This document shows positions 54,890-63,034 of a stretch of DNA of 64,000 nt, in pieces. The stretch is taken from NCBI RefSeq assembly GCF_000025725.1, contig NC_013943.1:1488001-1552000 (forward strand), in the 5' to 3' direction. Made by a program: the position numbers and the translations under genes. The notes beneath the pieces were generated by a model. The model saw nothing but the letters and a program-made list of their open reading frames with translations. It was not told the origin of the DNA and did no database searches. How positions within the stretch are numbered: the first letter of the stretch is position 1; the number at the start of each line of letters is the position of its first letter. This stretch comes from Denitrovibrio acetiphilus DSM 12809 (lineage in GTDB: Bacteria; Chrysiogenota; Deferribacteres; Deferribacterales; Geovibrionaceae).

Positions 54890-54931
54890 TTATTCAATTT
54901 TATACTTAATCTCTTTAATTTTTTCCCATAA
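53663..54931 (+). CDS. IS256-family mutator-type transposase
   Basis: About 422 residues (ATG 53660 or 53663; GAGG favours the second). DDE: AIVFMDGMVLKMRVDG, FAVDNLKGISEA, and Glu in NPVESFHSAIRKSTKGKG. The last ~14 residues (FRLLFNFILNLFNFFP) are coded outside the element, antisense to the end of the activase gene, since no stop lies inside. Confidence 0.92.
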   Translation: MKFDKDKLKDLLAESDVKTTEDLQVFMRDMMKEVIETLYEGELEAHLGYKKHEPNVSDGNSRNGRSSKKVQSQMGEMELEVPRDRLSTFSPEIVKKRQIDISGIEAKVISMYAKGMSNRDIKEHIFDIYGHELSPETVSVITDKILPQAKEWQNRALEEIYAIVFMDGMVLKMRVDGAVRNVTIYFVIGISMEGHKSCLGLYLAETESAKYWLTVMNELKNRGVQDILIFAVDNLKGISEAITAAFPQSEIQKCVVHQIRNSLRFVPWKERKTVASDLKRIYAAATEEQASAELDAFAEKWDSKYPNISKSWRNNWTELSTYFKYSKELRRLIYTTNPVESFHSAIRKSTKGKGAFPTEDSLIKLLYLAILGIEKKWTMPIRDWGVIYSQLYINYEDRITTLHTLIFRLLFNFILNLFNFFP

Positions 54932-57900
54932 TGGCAGTTTAGACACCCATGCTCTCCATTTTTCAACCTTAAGTGAAGTATCACTACTGAACGCATAAAA
55001 ATTATGCAGAGACATATATGATGACAGCCATTGGTTCCTGTCATGTTTCTGTATATCTGCCATCGCAGTTTTGCAGGATGTCTGCTCTTTTGCGGCATTA
55101 ACTATGAGATGCAGCCTGTTCAGTATATTTATTTCGCTTGAGCCGGCATCCATATCAATAGCCAGAAAGTTAATTGAAGGGAACATCTCTTTAAGCTGCA
55201 TCTCAACACCTTTGCCGGTAATGTGATTTGATATACAGCCGAAAGGCTGAAGGCATATTATATTGTTTGTCCCTTCGCTTAGCATTGATATCATTTCAGC
55301 TGTCAGAAGCCACCCTTCTCCGGACTGGTTCGCCAGACTTGTGACTTTTCCCGTAATTTCTGAAAGCTGTCTCAATTTCTTTGGTTTTCTATAGAACCTG
55401 TACCCCCTCATCACTTTGTCAATCTGCATTAAATAAAAACCTGAAAACATTTCAAGCACGCTGTATTTTATTCGATCCTTAAACGAACGCTTAAGATATG
55501 AGTTCTGGTCGTAAGTTTCATTTATAAAACGCTGTGAAAAAAAGCTCAGCAAAGGGGGTATATCACACTCTATCCCCTGCGATGTCAGCCAGTCCAAAAT
55601 ATGCCCGTTTGAAAAAATATTATGTTTAACAAATATTTCCCCGACTATGCCAACCCTTGGCACTTTGGATTTGTCTACTTCCACCGAGTTAAACTCATCT
55701 ACTGCTTCTTTTAGGATATTTAACAGATTATGATAATCGGCCTTTTCAACTCCTTCTTCCATCCTTAAAAGATATTTCTCATGCAGCAACTTTGCTGTGC
55801 CGGCTATCTTTTCTCTGACAACAGTTGTGAGATACATTTTCACAAGCTGATCGGCAAACACGATCCCTAAAGCTAAACGTTTGAACAGTTCTGACGAATC
55901 AATTTCAAAACCAGGCTGATAGTTTATATCTTGATTTGATACAGTTATGACCGGAATATCATTTAATCCAGCACTCGCCAGTCCTTTTTTGATCAGTGAA
56001 ACGTAAGCTGATGCCCTGCACTGCCCTCCTGTCTGAGTAAGAAGCACGGCTGTTTTCTGGGGGTCGTATCCGCCTGTCTGGAACGCCTTGATGATGTCAC
56101 CGGCAATCAGTATTGCCGGATAGCACATATCATTATTTATGCTTTTGAGTCCTAGTTCTACTGATGCAACATCCTGCGGCGGGAGGACTTCAACTTTGTA
56201 CCCCAGCGGTCTGAAAGCGGCAGGGATAAGAGGTGAATAGAACCTGGAAAAATATGGTGCAATAATTGTTCTGACACGGTCATTTTTCAAAAAAACACGT
56301 CCATGCTCAACTTTTTTAAAGACTTCCGGCTCTGCCTTAGCTACCCCCTCTTTAACCGCTTCCAGCATTGATCTCAATCTGATTTTCACAGCTCCTAAAT
56401 TGGCGATTTCATCCATTTTGAGAAGAGTATGGACTTTGCCGCCGTAATAAAGAATTTTTTTAACCTCGTCCGAGGAAACGGCATCCGGCCCACACCCGAA
56501 AGATGTGACCTGCACCATCTGGGCATTCTTGTTTTTAGTAACCCACTCAGCGGCGGCATAAAGTCTATTTGAATAGCTCCACTGTGTCAGAACATTTATG
56601 TCCCCTAATAGCACAGATTCATTATTAAACGATGCGGCAGCTTCACTGATTACGTCTACACCCATTTCAGCCAGCAGTTCAGGACAGCCGTGATTGATAA
56701 GAGGATCAACATGGTAAGGCCTTCCGGCTAGAACCACAACAGTTCTGCCATTAATATCAGCATTTTCTATCAGGTTCTTTGTTTTTAATCTGAGTTCTTC
56801 CTTGTATTTATCCTGTGATACCAAGCCTTTCTCAACTCCTTTTGACACCTCGGAATAAGATACTCCAAACTTTCTAAAAAAAAGGAAGAGCTGATCTTTC
56901 AGCAGTCTGGTATTATTAAAACTGACTACAGGCTTATCAAGCGGGATATTGAATTTCTTTTTAGGATTGATAGCATTTTTCAGAAGATCCGGATAGCCTG
57001 TAACTACTGGACAGTTATATGAATTCAATGCGTCCTCATATTCTTTATGCTCATAGATAACAGTTGGATAAAAAATTCTGTCAACTTTTTTATCGGCAAG
57101 GTCAATAATATGTCCATGGGCAAGTTTAGCAGGGAAACAGATGTTTTCAGACATTACCGAATTCAGACCCTTTTCATATAGCCTGAAATTAGACACTGAG
57201 GATAAAACCACCTTAAACCCGCAGGATGTTAAAAAAGTGCACCAGAAGGGATAATTTTCATACATATTCAGGCACCGGGGGATTCCATAGGTCAAAACAG
57301 GCTTCCCCTCAGGCTCCGTGTTCCTGTCGAACAAAAGCTTAACCTGCTCCTCGACCAGATTTGTACCTTTAACATCGGCATTTGCATCGTTGCTGAAATA
57401 TCTTTCACATCTGTTGCCAGTGAAAAAATGGTTTCCGTTATCAAATATCAGCTTGAACACCTTGCATTTATTCTCACATCCACTGCAGTGAAATTCTTTT
57501 TTTGTAAAGCTGCTCCCAGCTTCAAGACTGCTGAGTGCAAAATATTCCTCAGCCGCATTTTTGCTCTGGTTTTGTAATGCATTTCTTACAGCAGCGGAAT
57601 CTTTAAGTCTATGATATTCCATATGTGCAGACAGAGCGGAGCCATATGCGCCCATAAGCTCAGATATATCAGGCCTTATTACCTCTTTTTCAAGCAGTGC
57701 TTCCAGTGCCTTTAGCACCGCAGGATTTTTGAACGTACCGCCTTGTGCTAGAATTTTGTCTCCGGTCTCATTATTATTTTTCAGCTTCAATACTTTATAG
57801 AGACTATTTTTTATGACCGAGTAAGCCAGACCGGCTGAGATATCTGCAACATCCGCTCTTTCTCTGAGAGCCTGTTTGACTTTTGAATTCATGAACACTG

Positions 57901-59386
57901 TACACCGGGTTCCTAGATCAAAAGGTGCGTGACTCTCACAGCCTTTTGCGGCAAACTCCTGAACATTGTACCCCAGAGATTGTGCAAATGTTTCTATAAA
58001 CGAACCACAGCCTGAGGAACATGCCTCATTAACATGAATCTCGGACACAGCATGGTTTTGAATAAAGATGGCTTTCATGTCCTGGCCGCCTATATCCAGG
58101 ATAAATGAAACGTCAGGCTCAAAAAATCTGGCTGCTCTGAAGTGAGCGATAGTCTCCACCACTCCGTCATCTATATCGAAGGCAACTTTTATAAGGCTTT
58201 CGCCGTAACCTGTCACTGCAGAGCGGACAATGTGCGGACAAACACCTGCATTGTCAAATTCATTTTTTATAAATTTGAGTCCTTGATTCACAGCATCGAT
58301 AGGGTCGCCGTGATTAGGCCCGTAATGACTCAGAACCAGTTTGCCCTCATCGTCAATAATGACAACTTTTGTAGTTGTTGAACCAGAGTCAATACCCATG
58401 TAGAGGTCTTTACCAATAGATTCAGAAGGGGCGGTTTTTTTCACTTTGTACTGTTTGTGCCTTTCAGACCAGTTATTAAATTCTGTTTCACTTTTAAACA
58501 GCGGGGCAAGCCTCTTTGTACCTTCTTTAAGTTCAATATCCATGCTTTTGACTATCAGAGACAATAACTCACTGAGGTTCTTTAGACATGGCCTGTCAAC
58601 GTATGCAATCGCTGTACCAACAGCGGGAATTAGCTCCGGATCAGATGGAATTATAATATCAGAATCTCCGCCGATATTAAGCATGCCAGCAAACACTCCA
58701 CGGAGTGCCGGGTAAAATGACAGAGGGCCTCCCCCGAAAAGTATCTTAGGCTTTATTTCGCGGCCGTGTGATAGTGCTGTAATAAACTGGGCTGCTACAG
58801 CATGGAATACTGATGCGGCTATATCTTCTGCTGAAACATGTTGGCTGAGAAGTGCCTGAATATCCGTTTTCGCAAAAACTCCGCAGCGCGACGCAATGGG
58901 ATAGGTTTCAGATGATTTCTCCGCCAGAGAATTCATTTCAGATACATCAACATTAAGAAGCACCGCCATCTGGTCTATAAAAGCGCCTGTCCCTCCTGCG
59001 CAGGTTCCGTTCATTCGGATATCAGGCATAAAGTTTTCATCAAAAAAAACAATCTTTGAGTCTTCTCCGCCTATTTCTATAAATGTTTTACATTCAGGAT
59101 AATTTTTTTTTATATATTGCGCAGATGCAACAACTTCCTGTATAAACGGCAATCCAAGGCTCTCTGCGATTCCCATTCCTGCTGAGCCTGTAACTTTCAG
59201 GTCAAGCAGAACATCTCCCAACTCCTCAAAAGCCTCAGTGAATATTCCTCTAAGCGTCTCAATTGTTTTTGTCTGGTGGCGAACATAGCGTTTAAATACA
59301 GTTTTACCGTTTTCATCAATTATTACTGCTTTGGCCGTAGTTGATCCGATATCAATTCCGGCGAGGTGGAATTTATTCATGCTCAT
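54890..59386 (-). CDS. acyl-CoA dehydratase activase-related giant protein, BadF/HgdC type
   Basis: 1,498 residues from ATG 59386 (GAGGAA upstream). Two ASKHA activase domains: IDIGSTTAKAVIID with NGTCAGGTGAF and SRCGVFAKTD (~5-265), then IDSGSTTTKVVIIDD with NEACSSGCGSF and GTRCTVFMNSK (~330-600), each with its 4Fe-4S cysteine pair. A CSGCENKC motif and a dehydratase-like C-terminal half (DUF2229-type) follow. Such fusions use ATP to push electrons onto a low-potential centre; substrate unknown. The TAA is the first triplet beside IS256, so the native 3' end may be altered. Confidence 0.9.
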   Translation of the reverse strand: MSMNKFHLAGIDIGSTTAKAVIIDENGKTVFKRYVRHQTKTIETLRGIFTEAFEELGDVLLDLKVTGSAGMGIAESLGLPFIQEVVASAQYIKKNYPECKTFIEIGGEDSKIVFFDENFMPDIRMNGTCAGGTGAFIDQMAVLLNVDVSEMNSLAEKSSETYPIASRCGVFAKTDIQALLSQHVSAEDIAASVFHAVAAQFITALSHGREIKPKILFGGGPLSFYPALRGVFAGMLNIGGDSDIIIPSDPELIPAVGTAIAYVDRPCLKNLSELLSLIVKSMDIELKEGTKRLAPLFKSETEFNNWSERHKQYKVKKTAPSESIGKDLYMGIDSGSTTTKVVIIDDEGKLVLSHYGPNHGDPIDAVNQGLKFIKNEFDNAGVCPHIVRSAVTGYGESLIKVAFDIDDGVVETIAHFRAARFFEPDVSFILDIGGQDMKAIFIQNHAVSEIHVNEACSSGCGSFIETFAQSLGYNVQEFAAKGCESHAPFDLGTRCTVFMNSKVKQALRERADVADISAGLAYSVIKNSLYKVLKLKNNNETGDKILAQGGTFKNPAVLKALEALLEKEVIRPDISELMGAYGSALSAHMEYHRLKDSAAVRNALQNQSKNAAEEYFALSSLEAGSSFTKKEFHCSGCENKCKVFKLIFDNGNHFFTGNRCERYFSNDANADVKGTNLVEEQVKLLFDRNTEPEGKPVLTYGIPRCLNMYENYPFWCTFLTSCGFKVVLSSVSNFRLYEKGLNSVMSENICFPAKLAHGHIIDLADKKVDRIFYPTVIYEHKEYEDALNSYNCPVVTGYPDLLKNAINPKKKFNIPLDKPVVSFNNTRLLKDQLFLFFRKFGVSYSEVSKGVEKGLVSQDKYKEELRLKTKNLIENADINGRTVVVLAGRPYHVDPLINHGCPELLAEMGVDVISEAAASFNNESVLLGDINVLTQWSYSNRLYAAAEWVTKNKNAQMVQVTSFGCGPDAVSSDEVKKILYYGGKVHTLLKMDEIANLGAVKIRLRSMLEAVKEGVAKAEPEVFKKVEHGRVFLKNDRVRTIIAPYFSRFYSPLIPAAFRPLGYKVEVLPPQDVASVELGLKSINNDMCYPAILIAGDIIKAFQTGGYDPQKTAVLLTQTGGQCRASAYVSLIKKGLASAGLNDIPVITVSNQDINYQPGFEIDSSELFKRLALGIVFADQLVKMYLTTVVREKIAGTAKLLHEKYLLRMEEGVEKADYHNLLNILKEAVDEFNSVEVDKSKVPRVGIVGEIFVKHNIFSNGHILDWLTSQGIECDIPPLLSFFSQRFINETYDQNSYLKRSFKDRIKYSVLEMFSGFYLMQIDKVMRGYRFYRKPKKLRQLSEITGKVTSLANQSGEGWLLTAEMISMLSEGTNNIICLQPFGCISNHITGKGVEMQLKEMFPSINFLAIDMDAGSSEINILNRLHLIVNAAKEQTSCKTAMADIQKHDRNQWLSSYMSLHNFYAFSSDTSLKVEKWRAWVSKLPLWEKIKEIKYKIE

Positions 59387-60371
59387 TATTCCTCGAAATA
59401 TTTTTGTAGCTGTTTCTAAACGGGACATAATCCTTTACCGAACAATACGTATCCACAACACAAACAAGTAAAGACTCCACATAGTAAGGGGGTATTATCG
59501 TCAGAGGCCACATATGCTTACTTATAATGTCCCTCTCTTTTTTTGAAAGTTCTGTGATTTTTTCAGCATTACTGAGAGCAATCGTGTGATGTCTTAATCC
59601 GTGCAGTCTGGGACCTTCGGTTCTCCAGTCATAATAAAAAAGATCGTGCAAAAGCGCTCCTTTGACGATTGCTGACAGATCAAGATTTAGCTTTCTCCCC
59701 AGGAAAAAACTTAAATAAGCAACCTCCATAACATGATCCAATCTTGTCTTATCTCTATGATGGGGATAATTTGCCAGAGATAAAACCTCCGGCATAGCGA
59801 GCACCCCTGCTGATATAGACCTGAATTCTTGATAGGTGTCCGTTTTTTTATACTCTGCAATTGTTAAAGTTCTGTAAATAACGATCATTATGTCTGCAAG
59901 CATGAAAAGAAATATCGTTAAAACAGATAGCACAATAAAAGAATCAGGCAGCATCGATGCAAACTTCTGATATCCCGGAAGTATAAGATATTCAAAAGCA
60001 AATGCCAGAAATACCCAATAAATGGAAAATTTAGGACATATATATCCTTTATAATTCAACCATTCATCTGAATAATCCCAAAGACGAACACTTGAAAATA
60101 GATTGCTGGCAAATCCTGATCCAAGCTCAAATAGAGTCGTGACTAACAGATACACCAAAGCCTTAGCAGGCAGAGAAAAGTCACTCATAATGTTTACAGC
60201 AGACATGAGAACTAAGGCAGCTGTACCATAAATTATCAGATAGGGTCCCTTCAGAAGACCCGGATTTATAAACCGTCCAGCCACGCACGAACGGTAAGCT
60301 ATCTCAAGCGCCCAGCCTGCAACAGAAAAAAGAATAAAAGGGAAAAGATACTGACCGACTATTGTTTCCAT
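59373..60371 (-). CDS. membrane protein with C-terminal HD domain
   Basis: 332 residues from ATG 60371. The N-terminal ~190 residues resemble the putative ABC-transporter type IV (CmpB-like) membrane family: FSVAGWALEIAYRS, RFINPGLLKGPYLIIYG, RLWDYSDEWLNYKGYICPKF. The C-terminal half has an HD phosphohydrolase motif (KGALLHDLFYYDW, later His). Overlaps the activase gene by 14 bp. Role unknown. Confidence 0.8.
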   Translation of the reverse strand: METIVGQYLFPFILFSVAGWALEIAYRSCVAGRFINPGLLKGPYLIIYGTAALVLMSAVNIMSDFSLPAKALVYLLVTTLFELGSGFASNLFSSVRLWDYSDEWLNYKGYICPKFSIYWVFLAFAFEYLILPGYQKFASMLPDSFIVLSVLTIFLFMLADIMIVIYRTLTIAEYKKTDTYQEFRSISAGVLAMPEVLSLANYPHHRDKTRLDHVMEVAYLSFFLGRKLNLDLSAIVKGALLHDLFYYDWRTEGPRLHGLRHHTIALSNAEKITELSKKERDIISKHMWPLTIIPPYYVESLLVCVVDTYCSVKDYVPFRNSYKNISRNNEHE

Positions 60372-60386
60372 ATAACGTCCGGACAA

Positions 60387-61007
60387 CTATTTTTTTAATA
60401 CACCGTGCAAAAACATTTCTGTTATAACCGAGATGTCAGTTTCACTGTAATCCTGTTCAAGGTTTTCAAGCAGGTTATAAAGAAATGTATTAGTAATACC
60501 TTCAAGCGCCAGAGCCATAAAGTACGGATTAGTATTGTTAATAACATTGCGGCTAATGCCAGATTCCATAACCGCAGCTATATGGTTAAGGAGCTTATTG
60601 TAAAGCGACTGAATCTCATGGTCAAAACCTGTCTGGATATTATAATATGTACCGCTTGACCCCACGATATAGAGTTTTAATGCTGAAGCATTAGCATCAA
60701 ACAGTCTGAATTTAGCAGAGACATAATCCGATATAATACTGACAACATCTTTTTTCTCAGATAAAACTTCATAAAGGGTATCATGGTATTCATGTGCCTT
60801 TGTCATTATTAGGCACTTATACAGTTCTTCTTTACTTTTAAAAAATTTATAAAGGGTGCCAATGGCAAATTCGGCTTTAGCTGCTACCTCTTGCATAGAA
60901 ACACTATGGTACCCCTTTTCAGAAAAAAGTTCTAAAGCAGCCGTCAGTATGTAGTTTCTGTGTCTGATTTTATCTTGTTCCTTTCGGGAAATTCTGTTTG
61001 TCTGCAT
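60387..61007 (-). CDS. TetR-family regulator of the activase operon
   Basis: 206 residues. HTH: ALELFSEKGYHSVSMQEVAA then AIGTLYKFFKSKEEL. Helical C-terminal sensor. First gene of a three-gene leftward operon (TetR, membrane-HD, activase), so probably its local regulator. 153 bp upstream hold no clear feature. Confidence 0.92.
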   Translation of the reverse strand: MQTNRISRKEQDKIRHRNYILTAALELFSEKGYHSVSMQEVAAKAEFAIGTLYKFFKSKEELYKCLIMTKAHEYHDTLYEVLSEKKDVVSIISDYVSAKFRLFDANASALKLYIVGSSGTYYNIQTGFDHEIQSLYNKLLNHIAAVMESGISRNVINNTNPYFMALALEGITNTFLYNLLENLEQDYSETDISVITEMFLHGVLKK

Positions 61008-61160
61008 ATATCACCTTCTGAAGCAACAATACATTTTATGAATATAAATTCAAATAATGACTACTCATTCACATTAATATACTAAGACCCTGGTAATAAT
61101 CAAGCTCAAAATGTTGTATTTTATATCTCTTCCAAATCTAATGCATGTTGTTGTTTAACT

Positions 61161-61400
61161 CTAGGTTACTCTGCGTAATTCTTTCTCTAAACGGTTTATT
61201 TCGGATTGTTGATCTGACTGGATTTTATAATCTGAACTGTCAGCACCAAATTTCTTGATCCAGTTATAAATACTATTAGTACTTATCCCCAACTTGAAGG
61301 ATACTTCACTGGCGTTATGACCTTGTTCTGTGACTTGCTTGACGACTTCAATCTTGAATTCATCTGTGTAGCGTTTACCGTTCGTTGAACACTTCTAAGA
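61161..61400 (-). pseudogene. remnant of a third IS3-family OrfA
   Basis: Minus strand reads KRYTDEFKIEVVKQVTEQGH, then SFKLGISTNSIYNWIKKFG, and a zipper ending LEKELRRVT followed at once by TAG. This is the HTH and zipper of an IS3 OrfA unlike IS3-A or IS3-B. The start codon is not visible, the rest is absent, and IS4 copy 2 lies 10 bp away. Confidence 0.8.
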
Positions 61401-61409
61401 TAGTTATAA

Positions 61410-62935
61410 CTCAAGTTTCGCACCTTTGAAATAGCAGATTTTCAATTGAAATCCTAATCACCCCTTGAATGTCGTTCAATTTATCTGTAAAAAGTGCAAA
61501 TGTTTCTTTTACTCCATCAATAATAGATAATAACCGTTTTAAGAATTTATCCATAAACGCCAGAATGTTCAGCTCCTCGACTTCATACCTCAATTCCTCG
61601 TACAGACTGCCCTTGTGACGGAAATCACCATTTATCCGTTCCATATAGCTCAGGATGATAAACCTAACGAGTGACAGTGTCAGGAAGCAAATAGTAGCCT
61701 CAAATGATCTGGATTGATTTTTCCCAAAGAAAAGCTTGCTCTTGGCGTCTTTAAACAACACTTCCACCGCCCATCTCTTCCCATAGGTCTCAATAATTTG
61801 TGCTGAAGTCAGAGTTATATCAGTAGAAAGCAGAATGATAGGCTTCTTTGACTTGCTTTTTCTCAGTGGTTTACAAAAGACAAGCTTAACTGAAGTACCA
61901 CCAAATAAAGCGTTTACACATGACACAGACACCAGCTCATTGCTTATTGTCAGTGTCTCTTTGCGCAGGCTGGGGACCACGCATTCCCAGAGTCTCTTTG
62001 TCGAAAATATCTTACCATTTACCGCCACAGTCAACGTTGGTGTGGTTTTAAGCATAGCAATAACATCATAACCGATCTCATGAAAGATTGATGAAACCAG
62101 CTTCGGCATACAGTACCAGCTGTCAAATAAAACTGCTCCTGCATCCAGCCCTTTCTGTTTAGCCCGTTTAAGCATTTCCTTTACAAGTGTCGGCTTATCT
62201 TTAACAGCTTCTTGGCGACGATGCCATGCCAGAGCACGTTTATCCATCTCTGGTGTTGTCGATTGTTTGAATACTTTCTGACTGCTTCGTTGTAAGGCAA
62301 AATCTACAGGAATAAAAGAAGAACGATCACTCCAGCCAAGAACCACTGCACTGAATCCCTTCACGCTCTTGCCCTTGCTATGGTCAAACACCCAGGAAAC
62401 TTCTTCTATCTTCTTGCCGGCTTTCTGAATCACTGTGTCGTCAATGACAAGAACACGCTGCTGCCAGCTACTGAATGACTTGAAATGCCTGACCACCTTA
62501 AGTGATATATCCATCATAAAACGCCGCCAATTGATACTTGTACGTGTGCTTAAACGATAAAAAACATCTTTACCGCCTAAATCGAATAAGCTGTTTCGGC
62601 AGTGGGAAACAAAATGGTGAACGCTCTTACCGAGAAACGTCAGAAAAACTAAAGCCACAAGAATAGAAAATGGTTCAACGCCTTGATTCTTTGTAATACC
62701 GCATCTATAGGCAATTGTACGTAGTTGCAAAGCCTTCATTACTCGGAATATCTCAAATTCTTTCCACAATGCCGCTTGTATTTCAGACTGCCATGATTTA
62801 TTCTCAAGCATAGAAAAAGTCTCCTTTGGCAATTTTTTGTTAGAAAATCAATATACCATTTATGGGAGACTTTTTCTATTATTATCCTAGCTATAACAAT
62901 AAGTTATCGTACTATATCAAGGTGCGAAACTTGAG
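61410..62935 (-). mobile_element. IS4-family insertion sequence, copy 2
   Basis: 1,526 bp, same ends and length as copy 1 but in opposite orientation. The two form a 38-kb-spaced inverted pair that could flip the intervening DNA. No clear target duplication. Confidence 0.9.
61411..62811 (-). CDS. IS4-family transposase, copy 2
   Basis: 466 residues from ATG 62811 (AAGGAG upstream). Same DDE signature as copy 1 (YGKRWAVEVLFKDAKSKL). Amino acid differences are scattered, for example in the region around residue 290-320. Confidence 0.93.
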   Translation of the reverse strand: MLENKSWQSEIQAALWKEFEIFRVMKALQLRTIAYRCGITKNQGVEPFSILVALVFLTFLGKSVHHFVSHCRNSLFDLGGKDVFYRLSTRTSINWRRFMMDISLKVVRHFKSFSSWQQRVLVIDDTVIQKAGKKIEEVSWVFDHSKGKSVKGFSAVVLGWSDRSSFIPVDFALQRSSQKVFKQSTTPEMDKRALAWHRRQEAVKDKPTLVKEMLKRAKQKGLDAGAVLFDSWYCMPKLVSSIFHEIGYDVIAMLKTTPTLTVAVNGKIFSTKRLWECVVPSLRKETLTISNELVSVSCVNALFGGTSVKLVFCKPLRKSKSKKPIILLSTDITLTSAQIIETYGKRWAVEVLFKDAKSKLFFGKNQSRSFEATICFLTLSLVRFIILSYMERINGDFRHKGSLYEELRYEVEELNILAFMDKFLKRLLSIIDGVKETFALFTDKLNDIQGVIRISIENLLFQRCET

Positions 62936-62967
62936 CTATAAATTTATTTAACCACCTTTAGTACAAT

Positions 62968-63014
62968 TGTTAAATTGTTTTTGACGTTTGCATATGCATA
63001 TAATATATCATAAC
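62968..63014 (+). promoter_or_regulatory. promoter region of the chemoreceptor gene
   Basis: TTGTTT, 18 bp, TATAAT, or TTGACG, 17 bp, TATATC, both overlapping; the palindrome TTTGCATATGCATA lies between. About 30 bp before the start codon. Which pair is used cannot be told. Confidence 0.4.
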
Positions 63015-63034
63015 TAATTTCTTGTGAGGCTTTC

